Part shown: positions 8,746 to 16,306 of the stretch, one piece after another
How the letters are laid out: each line of letters begins with the position of its first letter
How positions within the stretch are numbered: position 1 is the stretch's first letter
Origin: JAJEFO01 sp965221845
Lineage (GTDB): Bacteria; Pseudomonadota; Alphaproteobacteria; Rhodobacterales; Rhodobacteraceae
Reading direction: 5' to 3'
Assembly (NCBI GenBank): GCA_965221845.1
Contig: OZ244919.1
Location: forward strand, 1,550,001 to 1,614,000
Length of the DNA stretch: 64,000 nt
The notes under the pieces: generated by a model
Databases searched by the model: none
Told to the model about the DNA's origin: nothing
The model's input: the letters and a program-made list of their open reading frames with translations, nothing else
Program-made: the position numbers and the translations under genes

Positions 8746-10042
8746 TTCCAGTCCGAAGTGCAACACCAGCCAGCGAGGGGCGAAGCCCGAGCGGCGGCGG
8801 TCCCTTCACCGGGAGGCGTAGCAAGTCTTCCGGGGCGGTGCAAGCCCTGCCGGGCGCTGTCCGCGGCCCGCCGGACGCAGGGAGGGCGGAGCCCGACCGG
8901 AGGACGGCGGGCCGCGGACAGCGCGCATCTCCCCTCGGAGCCGCCCCCGGCGGCCCCGGAAGGCCCCCTCAGGGCGGCTGCGCCTGGTGGAAGGCCTCGG
9001 ACGGGGTGAGGTAGCCCAGCGCCTTCCTCGGACGTGCGTTCAGCCGGTCCTGGACGGCCTTCACGGCCTCGTCCGTCACCTTGCGGAAGTCCGTGCCCTT
9101 CGGGAACCACTCCCGCACCAGCCCGTTCACGTGCTCGTTCAGGCCGCGCTCCCAGGAGTGGCAATGCCGCGCGAAGAAGAACCCCGCGCCCAGCGCCTCG
9201 GCCACCCTGGCATGGCCCGCGAACTCCTTGCCGTTGTCCGCGGTGACCGTGTGCACGGGGAGAGGGCCCAGCATGCCGGTCATGGCCGAGCCGACCGCGT
9301 CCGCCGTCTTCCTCTCGACCCTTTCGAGCAGCGTGTACTTGGACGCCCTGTCCACCAGGGAGACAAGCGCGCCGCTGTGGCCCTTGCCCACAATGGTGTC
9401 GGCCTCCCAGTCGCCGACCCGTTCCTTCGCCTCCACGACGTCCGGGCGCTCGGAGATGTCCACCCGGCCCGGGATGTGGCCGCGGCCCGCGTGGGCCCCG
9501 CCCTTCCGGTTCGGCTTCCTGCCGCGGCGGCGGAGATGCCGCCAGAGACCGCCGCCGGCCTTCCGGTCGGCGTGGATGCGCTCGTAGATCCACTGACGCC
9601 CCGCCATCGGCTCGCCCTCCTTGCGGAGGCGCCCGCTGACCTGCTCGGGGCTCCAGCCCTCGGCCAGCCGCTCCTCCGCCATGCGCCACAGCTCCGGCGT
9701 CATCTTGCGCGCCACCGACGAGGCCGCGCTGCGGCGCCTGTCCGACTTGCGCTGGGCCTGCTTGTGGCGGTAGCCGCGCCTGCCGGAGTTGCGCCGCACC
9801 TCGCGCCAGACCGTCGTGCGGTCGCGGCCGAGCTGGCGGGCGATCGCCGGGCCGGAAAGCCCGCTTTTCCTCAGGGCGTGGATCTGGCAGCGTTCCGCAT
9901 GAGGCCGGTGGCGATGGCCCTCGGGCATGACGGTCTCCTTCTCGCAACGAAGGAACTGTCGCCGCCGCCTGGCCGGTTCGCAACATCATGTGTCGCCGAA
10001 CGACCAGGAACACTGCATCAGGTGTTGCACTTCAGAGTGGAA
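8746..10042 (-). mobile_element. IS30-family element, copy 1 (intact)
   Basis: About 1.3 kb with terminal inverted repeats based on TTCCACTCTGAAGTGCAACA; the left one here differs at three positions (TTCCAGTCCGAAGTGCAACA). The transposase is intact. Every copy in the window has GCCGC just outside the repeat on the transposase 3' side and CCCCCG outside on the 5' side, so the true element may extend a few bases further. It also contains the long GC hairpin described for copy 2 (arms 8855-8874 and 8905-8924). Confidence 0.88.
8969..9928 (-). CDS. IS30-family transposase (intact copy)
   Basis: DDE transposase of the IS30 family, 319 residues. An N-terminal helix-turn-helix region (about 8-50, with LSGPAIARQLGRDRTTVWREV) is followed by the IS30 linker and an rve-fold catalytic domain. 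Acidic residues are visible in GDWEADTIVGKG, TADNGKEF and the ERGLNEHVNGLVR helix carrying the final Glu. The reading frame is uninterrupted, unlike the two other long copies (29.7 and 46.5 kb), so this copy is probably the only active source and could mobilise the others in trans. GGAGA lies 6 nt upstream of the ATG. Confidence 0.93.
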   Translation of the reverse strand: MPEGHRHRPHAERCQIHALRKSGLSGPAIARQLGRDRTTVWREVRRNSGRRGYRHKQAQRKSDRRRSAASSVARKMTPELWRMAEERLAEGWSPEQVSGRLRKEGEPMAGRQWIYERIHADRKAGGGLWRHLRRRGRKPNRKGGAHAGRGHIPGRVDISERPDVVEAKERVGDWEADTIVGKGHSGALVSLVDRASKYTLLERVERKTADAVGSAMTGMLGPLPVHTVTADNGKEFAGHARVAEALGAGFFFARHCHSWERGLNEHVNGLVREWFPKGTDFRKVTDEAVKAVQDRLNARPRKALGYLTPSEAFHQAQPP

Positions 10043-10125
10043 CGGGGGACTGAAGTTCTTAGGCGATTTTCATAATATTCGTTTCCCGCCAGCGGGATGC
10101 GTTTGAGCGGAACGTCCGTCTCTGC

Positions 10126-11910
10126 CTACATCTTTGCGTTTGGCTGCATTTTCGCGATGTCCTTCAGCAGCGTCATCGCCCTTTCCTGTTCGGCGTCGGG
10201 CCGGGTCGTCACCTCGATCATGGTTTCCGCCTTCCCGCCGTCCGGGCCTGGGATCGCATGCGTGGAGCGGACTATGGCGGACAGGCTTTCGAGAAGCGTG
10301 CGGAAGCTGTGCACGCCGCTGCCGTCCGGCAGGGCGTGTGAGCGGACCTTCGCCATCGCCGCTTCCGACCGCCGGGCGGGCAGGACCGGATCCCGGGTCC
10401 CGTCGGGTTCGGTGTCGGTGCAGCACAGGGGGGCCCATGCCTTCCGCATGTGCCATTCGACGAGGTAGGCGAGCATGCAGATGAGGAAGTGGGCGCGGAC
10501 CCGGTGTTCGAGGCGGTGCCGGACCGGCCGGACCTGCAGGTCGCTCAGCTTGAGGCAGCGGAACGCGCGCTCCACGCCGGTCAGCCTCTTGTAGCTCCTG
10601 ACGCATTCCGCGGCCTCCATGTCGCCGGGGCCGAGCGAGGTGCGGATGACGTATATGCCGTCGAGGGCGGCCTCGGCGTCGATGGACTCCTGCCTGCGGC
10701 GGAAGCTGAAGCCGTTCGCGGCGATGTCGAGACGGAAGTGTTTCTTCATCTTCCGCCTGTTGATGACCTCGCCGACGGCGAGGCCGATGTTCGCCTCGCC
10801 TTCGAGGGTTCCGCGCCGGACGCGCGCGGCGATCTCCGAGAGCGCCGCCTCCGTGGCCGCGAGCAGGTCCTGCCGCACCCGGCCTCGGTGACCGGCGAGA
10901 CGGGGGTTGCGGCAGGCGACGAGGCGCTCGCCGGGGAAGTCCGGATGGTCCTGGATCTCGAACAGGGTCTGCCCGCGCCCGGGATCCCCGAAGCGGTCGA
11001 GACGGCCCTGGCGGGCGAGTTCGCGGAGCGTCCGGCTCTTGAGGGCGGTGATCCAGTCGACGCCGTCGCGTTCGCGCAGGGCCGCGATGGTGGCCTTGAT
11101 GATCATGCCGCGGTCCCCGACCATCACCGCCCGGGAGAACCCGTAGCGGCGCTGAAGGCGGTCGAGCTCGGGCAGGAGGGTCTCCCCATCGGTGACGTTG
11201 CCCGGATGCACCGAGACCGCGACCGGCCGGCCGGCGCGGTCGCAGAGGAGGCCGAAGTTGATCTGAGGGAGCCCCCGCTTGCGGTCGCGGCTGTAGCCGA
11301 AGCGCGCGAGCGGGCAGCGGCTCCCCTCGTACCACGTCGAGGACAGGTCCCAGAGGACCATGTCGCCTTCCGCGATCCAGCGCCCTGCAAGGCGGCCCTG
11401 GATGCCTTCCTGCCGCCCGTGAAGCCAGTCCATCGCCGCGTAAAGGTCCCCGGCATCGGCCGCGCGGCCGATGCCGAACGCCTCCGGCAGGGTGGTGCCC
11501 TGCCACCAGCGCGTCGTGGCGAGCTTCGAGTCCGGCCGCAGGATGCGGCCGGCGACCATGGCCAGGACGAGGTCCCGCTCCGGGCGCCGCCCGCGGGAAA
11601 CGAGGCGGGGAAGGCCGATGGCGTCGATGGCCGCGCGGACCGCCTGCACCGCCCCGTGTTGGCGGGAGCGAACGGGATCCCCGAGGACGTCCCCGACCTC
11701 CGCGTACCGCCGTCCGGCAAGCGCGCCCTTCAGCAGCGGGATCGTGTGCGGCGGCAGGTGGGAGAGATTGGCCAGGGTCCGCTTCTGCACCCGGTTTCTT
11801 TCGTCGCGGTAGCTCTGGCGGAGGAGGACCGAGGTGTACGTCCGCCCGTTCTGGCGCGACCTGATGACGGCGACGTGCATGGAGGAGGTCATGGGGGCGT
11901 TCCACTTCAT
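10126..11910 (-). CDS. IS1634-family transposase
   Basis: DDE transposase of the IS1634 group in the IS4 superfamily, 594 residues at most. The start could be ATG 11910, 11892 or 11880; the last gives MHVAVIRSRQNGRTY, closest to the family N-terminus. Recognisable parts are the first catalytic region (VLWDLSSTWYEG), the second near VMVGDRGMI and the C-terminal ERAFRCLK segment with the final Glu. The frame is intact. The element ends could not be fixed: no convincing inverted repeats were found in 10043-10125 or 11911-12060. It lies directly beside IS30 copy 1, within the accessory region. Confidence 0.88.
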   Translation of the reverse strand: MKWNAPMTSSMHVAVIRSRQNGRTYTSVLLRQSYRDERNRVQKRTLANLSHLPPHTIPLLKGALAGRRYAEVGDVLGDPVRSRQHGAVQAVRAAIDAIGLPRLVSRGRRPERDLVLAMVAGRILRPDSKLATTRWWQGTTLPEAFGIGRAADAGDLYAAMDWLHGRQEGIQGRLAGRWIAEGDMVLWDLSSTWYEGSRCPLARFGYSRDRKRGLPQINFGLLCDRAGRPVAVSVHPGNVTDGETLLPELDRLQRRYGFSRAVMVGDRGMIIKATIAALRERDGVDWITALKSRTLRELARQGRLDRFGDPGRGQTLFEIQDHPDFPGERLVACRNPRLAGHRGRVRQDLLAATEAALSEIAARVRRGTLEGEANIGLAVGEVINRRKMKKHFRLDIAANGFSFRRRQESIDAEAALDGIYVIRTSLGPGDMEAAECVRSYKRLTGVERAFRCLKLSDLQVRPVRHRLEHRVRAHFLICMLAYLVEWHMRKAWAPLCCTDTEPDGTRDPVLPARRSEAAMAKVRSHALPDGSGVHSFRTLLESLSAIVRSTHAIPGPDGGKAETMIEVTTRPDAEQERAMTLLKDIAKMQPNAKM

Positions 11911-12064
11911 AGTGCCTACATCTTCGTCCTTCCCATACGAGTGCGGCCATCATGTCAAGCCACTAAATCCCGAATTCAGGACTTGTTTTGCGGAAATGCA
12001 GGAAACCGTCATCCATGAGATGCATGACGGGCCGGAATATACTGCCTACAAATGACCGTCCGGG

Positions 12065-12090
12065 AATGGCCTGCGCACCCGCAGGCCATT
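12065..12090. other. Perfect 11-bp hairpin
   Basis: AATGGCCTGCG, four-base loop CACC, then the exact complement. There is no T-run on either side, so a simple intrinsic terminator is not supported. It lies between the IS1634 transposase gene and the candidate defence genes; the rest of 11911-12293 shows nothing recognisable. Confidence 0.6.
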
Positions 12091-12293
12091 GAACGGAAAC
12101 AGCAAATTCAAGAACGGGGCCGAAAATCGACAGGAACTTCAGTTTCAACGTCCCACGACGTGTGTGACATGCGATTTCTACCCTTCGGTCGTCAAACGCC
12201 CGTCGAGACGGTCGCAGACTTTTGATCGCCCGTTCTTTCGTCAGTAAACCGGACGGCCCGGCCGGGGCTCCGGCGGCCGGGCGTGCCGGCGGC

Positions 12294-12965
12294 TCAGCCG
12301 AGCCCCTCGAGTAACGCGTCCAGCGCGGTTGCCGCCACGACGCCGACGGAGACGTCCCCGAGCGCCCTGGAGACCTCCCGCCGGGAAACCCTGCCGGTGC
12401 GCAGGGCCTGCCCGGCGGCCGCCGCGCCCGCGAGCAGGGCTGACGTCACGGCGCCGTCCGCGGCCTCCCCGGCAAGGCCGTCGCCGGGCAGCTCGGAGAG
12501 GACGTCCTCCACCTCCTGCGAGAGTGCGGCGTTGGAGAACCCCGACGACGCGACCGACGGCATGGCCGCCGCGGCCTCCTCCGTCGCCAGGACCTCGATC
12601 TCCGGATACCGGGCCAGGTGCTCCCTGATCGCGTCCGGCGACGCGACCGCCTTCAGCTGCACCGCCTTGACGACGTCGCCGTCCACGACGAACTCGACGT
12701 CGGCCCCCGGGTGGCCGGTCGCCTCGAAGACCCGCGCCGTCACCTCGTCGCCGTCGACGTTCTCGGCATGCACGAACAGGAGCTCGTGGTAGATGCCCTT
12801 CACGCTGGACGCCAGGCCGCGCAGCCGCTCGGGGGACATGGCTATGGCGCCGACATGCGCGGCGAGCTCCGCCACGCTGGCGTCGTTCAGGGCGGCCGAC
12901 GACCTTCGCAGGGCGTCCAGCACGAGGCGCTCCTCCAGCGTCCGGAACCGCGTGGCGTTCTCCAC
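12294..12965 (-). CDS. PD-(D/E)XK nuclease-like protein with hydrophobic C-terminus
   Basis: About 223 residues from a GTG at 12965. The open frame continues to 13014, where a CTG overlaps the stop of the upstream gene, so the true start is uncertain and may be translationally coupled. The middle of the protein contains Glu in KGIYHELLFV, then FEATGHPGADVEF, then AVQLKAV. This E...D...QxK spacing fits a PD-(D/E)XK nuclease core with Gln in place of the second acid. The last 70 residues are Ala/Gly-rich helices (SALLAGAAAAG, VGVVAATALDALL) resembling a membrane zipper. It pairs with the glycine-rich membrane protein upstream. I know no named family for the full protein; nuclease function is inference. 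Confidence 0.6.
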   Translation of the reverse strand: MENATRFRTLEERLVLDALRRSSAALNDASVAELAAHVGAIAMSPERLRGLASSVKGIYHELLFVHAENVDGDEVTARVFEATGHPGADVEFVVDGDVVKAVQLKAVASPDAIREHLARYPEIEVLATEEAAAAMPSVASSGFSNAALSQEVEDVLSELPGDGLAGEAADGAVTSALLAGAAAAGQALRTGRVSRREVSRALGDVSVGVVAATALDALLEGLG

Positions 12966-13009
12966 GAGGCGCTGGAGGGTGACGGCGATGACGACCGCCG
13001 CGCTTCGGC

Positions 13010-13873
13010 TCAGCGTCCGTCGGCCGCCATCATCGCCGCCATCGCGATCCGTCCGAGCTCCGTCCTGCAGCGGTCGAGCCTCCGCCGCTGCAGGACGGCG
13101 AGCTTCCGGCTGAAGGGCTGGCATCCGCTCCTCCCGCTTTCCTGCAGGGACGCCGCGTCCCAGTGCTGATTGATCTGGTGGGCGAGCGGAACCAGCGCGT
13201 GCTCCGCGACAAGCCGCATGTCGGCCGGGGAGGGCTCCTGCCCGCCTTCGCGCTGCTGCCGTATCGAGCTGAGCAGCGTGGCGCATGCAGCGACGATCGC
13301 CCTTTCGTGATCCTCGAGGTCGTCCACGGAACGCTCCTTGCCGAGCAGCCTGCGCTTTCCGGCCAGTCCGGCGGCAGCGCCGGCCCCGAGGCCGCCGGCG
13401 GCCAGCATGAGCCCGCCCCCGGCCACGCCAAGGCCGACCAGGGATCCGATCCAGTAGAGCTTCGCCGTGGTGGCCGCCGCGCCGGAGAGCGACGCGATGG
13501 CGGTTCCCGTCGAGGCGACGCCGAAGTTCGCGACCAGCCCCGTGATCCCGCCCGTGACCGCCGCGCCGCCAAGCTTCCCGACGATCGCGCTGACGGCGAC
13601 CCGGCCCCGCCGGCCGGACTTCTGGAGTACGGCCGAGACGGTCCCCTCCAGGACCCGTTCGAGATGTTCGAGCGAGGAGGATCCGGGCCTCCTGCCCCAT
13701 CCGAACCTCTCGGCATTTGCCCGGACCCAGTCTTCCATCGCCTCGGTTTCCGGCAGGCGCTGCCCAAGGCGGGCGCGCTGCTCCCGCCCCCAGTCGAGCG
13801 CCCGGCCCGCCTCCGTCGGCCTGACGCCGGATGCAGCCGATCCGGCGGCTTGCCTGAGTCTGTTCAGAACCAT
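13010..13873 (-). CDS. Glycine-rich membrane protein, unknown function
   Basis: About 287 residues from ATG 13873, chosen for the GGAGGGAG ribosome site 8 nt upstream; ATG 13921 would add 16 residues. A soluble N-terminal 90 residues are followed by an extended Gly/Ala-rich hydrophobic block (about 95-190) with ITGLVANFGVASTGTAIASLSGAA and further glycine zippers. A charged C-terminal domain (about 200-287) is rich in Arg and has a CX-rich patch. Similar glycine-zipper blocks occur in poorly characterised bacterial membrane proteins. Its stop lies within a few bases of the possible start of the PD-(D/E)XK-like gene, so the two form one operon, divergent from the OLD-like ATPase. Effector function at the membrane is a guess. 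Confidence 0.65.
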   Translation of the reverse strand: MVLNRLRQAAGSAASGVRPTEAGRALDWGREQRARLGQRLPETEAMEDWVRANAERFGWGRRPGSSSLEHLERVLEGTVSAVLQKSGRRGRVAVSAIVGKLGGAAVTGGITGLVANFGVASTGTAIASLSGAAATTAKLYWIGSLVGLGVAGGGLMLAAGGLGAGAAAGLAGKRRLLGKERSVDDLEDHERAIVAACATLLSSIRQQREGGQEPSPADMRLVAEHALVPLAHQINQHWDAASLQESGRSGCQPFSRKLAVLQRRRLDRCRTELGRIAMAAMMAADGR

Positions 13874-14034
13874 TCCGCGAACTCCCTCCACGCGTGCTTC
13901 TTCGTGCTCTTCCGGCGCCATTGTGCCGGGAACGCGAAAGGGGTCGCCATCGGCTCATGCGCCCTGAGCCTGCCTTCGGCCTTCGTTCCGCCATGCAGGC
14001 TGCAGCATTCGGGACGTCTTTGCAAGTGGTTGGA

Positions 14035-14050
14035 AACGCGTTGCATGCAA
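14035..14050. promoter_or_regulatory. Overlapping palindromes, candidate operator
   Basis: AACGCGTT (14035-14042) overlaps TTGCATGCAA (14041-14050), both perfect palindromes. They sit in the roughly 420-bp divergent space (13874-14293) between the membrane-protein operon and the ATPase gene. They could bind a dimeric regulator. The rest of that space shows no recognisable gene. Confidence 0.4.
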
Positions 14051-14293
14051 ATCGCATTCGGCTTTCCGTTCCATGCCGGATCGTGGCCACGTCCGAATTC
14101 CGCCTCCGGCCGCGAACGCGTCTTGAGCGGCGCAAGAGGAGTGCATCCCCTGCGTGGCGAGAACGGGTGCAACGGCGCCACCGGACCAGGGACGGCACAT
14201 GTTCCTGAAGCAGGCGTTGCAGCATGCCCGGAAGTCCTGCAAGACCGGCCCGGGGCGGGCTCGATGCGCAGCACGGAGAACCGGGGAGAAACG

Positions 14294-16045
14294 ATGGAAG
14301 GCGCAGGCCACGAGGGCGAGGCCCGGAACGACGAGGCTGAACCGCTGCGTCCCCGGCTGCTGTTCAGGACGATCACGTTCTCGGACGGGACCGAACTGGA
14401 GATCGAGGAGGACGGCATCGTCGTCTTCGTCGGGCCGAACAACGCGGGAAAGAGCGCCGCGCTGCGCGAACTGGAGCGTTGGGTCGCGAAGTCCGAGCCC
14501 GGTCTTGTCGTGAAGCACGCCGAACTGCACAAGGAAGGATCCGGGGAAGACCTGAGAGCGTATCTGGAGGCGAATGCGCAGAAGAATGGCGAAACCGGGA
14601 ATGTTCATTACGGCGGGATCGGTTACAACATCCACGATTCCCATGTCCAATGCTATGACCAGCCGGCTGACCGGCACCTGGTCGCTCCCTTCTTTGCGCG
14701 GCGCCTTGCGACCGAAGGCCGGATAACCGACTCCGACCCGGCGCCTGGCATCGCGCTCCACCAGGACCCGCCGACCCACCCGATCCACCTGCTGCTGATG
14801 GACGAGGAGCTTGCGAAGGGCATCAGCGAGAAGTTCAGGCACGCGTTCGGCGTGGACCTGGTTCCCTTCCGCGCCGGCGGCAGCCGGCTGCCGCTCTACG
14901 TTGGCAGCAGGCCTGCCGTGCCCCACGGGAAGGACGAGCTGTCCAGGGAGTTTGTCGAGGCCTTGCAGAAATCATGCGCCAGGCTCGAAACGCAGGGCGA
15001 CGGGATGCGCAGCTTTGCCGCGGTCATGCTTCACGTGCTTGCCGGACGCACCCATTCAATCCAGTTCCTTGACGAGCCGGAAGCGTTCCTTCACCCGCCC
15101 CAGGCGAGGCTCCTCGGCCGCCACATCGCCGAGGGCAAGGCGGGGAACGCCCAGCTCTTCATCGCCACGCACAGCACCGACGTGCTGGAGGGACTGATCG
15201 AAGGTGGTTCGGAAAGGGTCCGCATCGTCCGCCTGCGCCGCGAGGGTGACATCAACCACGTCAGAGAGCTCGACAAGGTACGAACAAGGGCCGTGGCGAA
15301 CGACGCTCTCGCACGCTTCTCGCGCGTCTTCGAGGGAATCTTCTTCGAGCATGTCTTCATCTGCGAGGCGGATGCCGACTGCATGTTCTACCAGTCCGTC
15401 CTGGACCTTCCGGCAGTCTCCGGCGACCGCCGCCCGGACGCGCTCTTCGTCCACGCGGCCGGCAAGCACCGGATGGCCCGGCTCGCCGACACGCTCAGGT
15501 CGCTGGACGTGCCTGTCTCCGTCATAGCCGACATCGACATGCTCAACGAAGAAAGGGCATTCAGGAACCTGTTCGAGAAGCTGGGCGGGAACTGGGAAGA
15601 GGTGCAGGCACACTGGAAGGCTGTCCGCGACGCAGTGGTCAGCCAGCGCCCGCCCCGGAACGCCGAGCAAGTGAAGGACCTGATCATGGGAGAGCTCGAA
15701 GGCATTTCCGGGACCGGAGAGTTTCCCGGGGAACGGGAGCGCGCAATCAGGCAGGTATTCTCGGAAGCCTCGCCTTGGGGCGTCATGAAACGCAGCGGGC
15801 GAAAGGCGCTTCCGCCCGGGGAGGCGACAAGGCACTTCGACCGGCTTTGCGAAAAATGCAGCAGCTACCGGCTTTGGATCGTGCCGGTGGGGGAACTGGA
15901 AGGATTCTGCCGGAGCGTCGGCTCCCACGGCCCGGGATTCGTCGAGAAGGTCCTGGAGGAGCACGACATCGGAGAGGATCCGGAACTGGAGGAAGCCCGA
16001 GATTTCGTGCAAAGGATCTGGGCGAAGGCCAGGCCTGCGACATGA
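14294..16045 (+). CDS. OLD-like AAA ATPase with TOPRIM-like C-terminal domain
   Basis: A 583-residue ABC/SMC-type ATPase of the AAA_15/AAA_21 group. ATG 14294 has GGGGAGAA 4 nt upstream. Walker A is GPNNAGKS (residues 47-54), the signature region lies near 235-245, Walker B is FLDEPEAFLHP (about 256-266) and ATHSTD follows near 293. The C-terminal part begins FEHVFICEADADCMFY (about 350-366), with VIADID near 409. This is the Glu...Asp-x-Asp pattern of TOPRIM or DUF4435-like domains in OLD nucleases. Such proteins act in Gabija, PARIS and retron-Eco8 phage defence and in P2 OLD exclusion. No helicase (GajB) or AriB gene is adjacent, so it is not one of those systems as written. It is divergent from the nuclease/membrane pair. 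Confidence 0.85.
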   Translation: MEGAGHEGEARNDEAEPLRPRLLFRTITFSDGTELEIEEDGIVVFVGPNNAGKSAALRELERWVAKSEPGLVVKHAELHKEGSGEDLRAYLEANAQKNGETGNVHYGGIGYNIHDSHVQCYDQPADRHLVAPFFARRLATEGRITDSDPAPGIALHQDPPTHPIHLLLMDEELAKGISEKFRHAFGVDLVPFRAGGSRLPLYVGSRPAVPHGKDELSREFVEALQKSCARLETQGDGMRSFAAVMLHVLAGRTHSIQFLDEPEAFLHPPQARLLGRHIAEGKAGNAQLFIATHSTDVLEGLIEGGSERVRIVRLRREGDINHVRELDKVRTRAVANDALARFSRVFEGIFFEHVFICEADADCMFYQSVLDLPAVSGDRRPDALFVHAAGKHRMARLADTLRSLDVPVSVIADIDMLNEERAFRNLFEKLGGNWEEVQAHWKAVRDAVVSQRPPRNAEQVKDLIMGELEGISGTGEFPGERERAIRQVFSEASPWGVMKRSGRKALPPGEATRHFDRLCEKCSSYRLWIVPVGELEGFCRSVGSHGPGFVEKVLEEHDIGEDPELEEARDFVQRIWAKARPAT

Positions 16046-16306
16046 CGGGCAGAGAGTCCTCCGGAGAAGTGCCGAAAGCCCCGTCAGGCCGATTCCCCGG
16101 GTCGCTGCCGCTGGCCAGAAGGTTGCGGCAACCATCCGAGACCACGCGAACGCCGGGTCCCGCCGTACGCCTTCATGCAGCGCGAACTTTCACGATGCCT
16201 GCCGATGCAGCAGGATCCGCCCCATGACAGCATGGACGTCCTCATGGTCGCCGCGGTCCGGCGCATCTGGCTTGGCCATACCCTTTGGCCAGCGAAACCA
16301 TTTGGC

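Noticed and set aside
6582..10013. 1143-residue minus-strand frame spanning the integrases and IS30
   Set aside because: Antisense to two catalytically complete integrases and out of frame with the IS30 transposase; no family similarity.
10450..12018. Long open frame antisense to the IS1634 transposase
   Set aside because: No domain match and the opposite strand encodes a clear transposase.
12065..12090. Intrinsic terminator
   Set aside because: Strong stem but no T-run on either strand.
13874..14293. Extension of the ATPase gene upstream to 13163
   Set aside because: The frame is open but the added sequence is antisense to the membrane protein; the ribosome site supports 14294.
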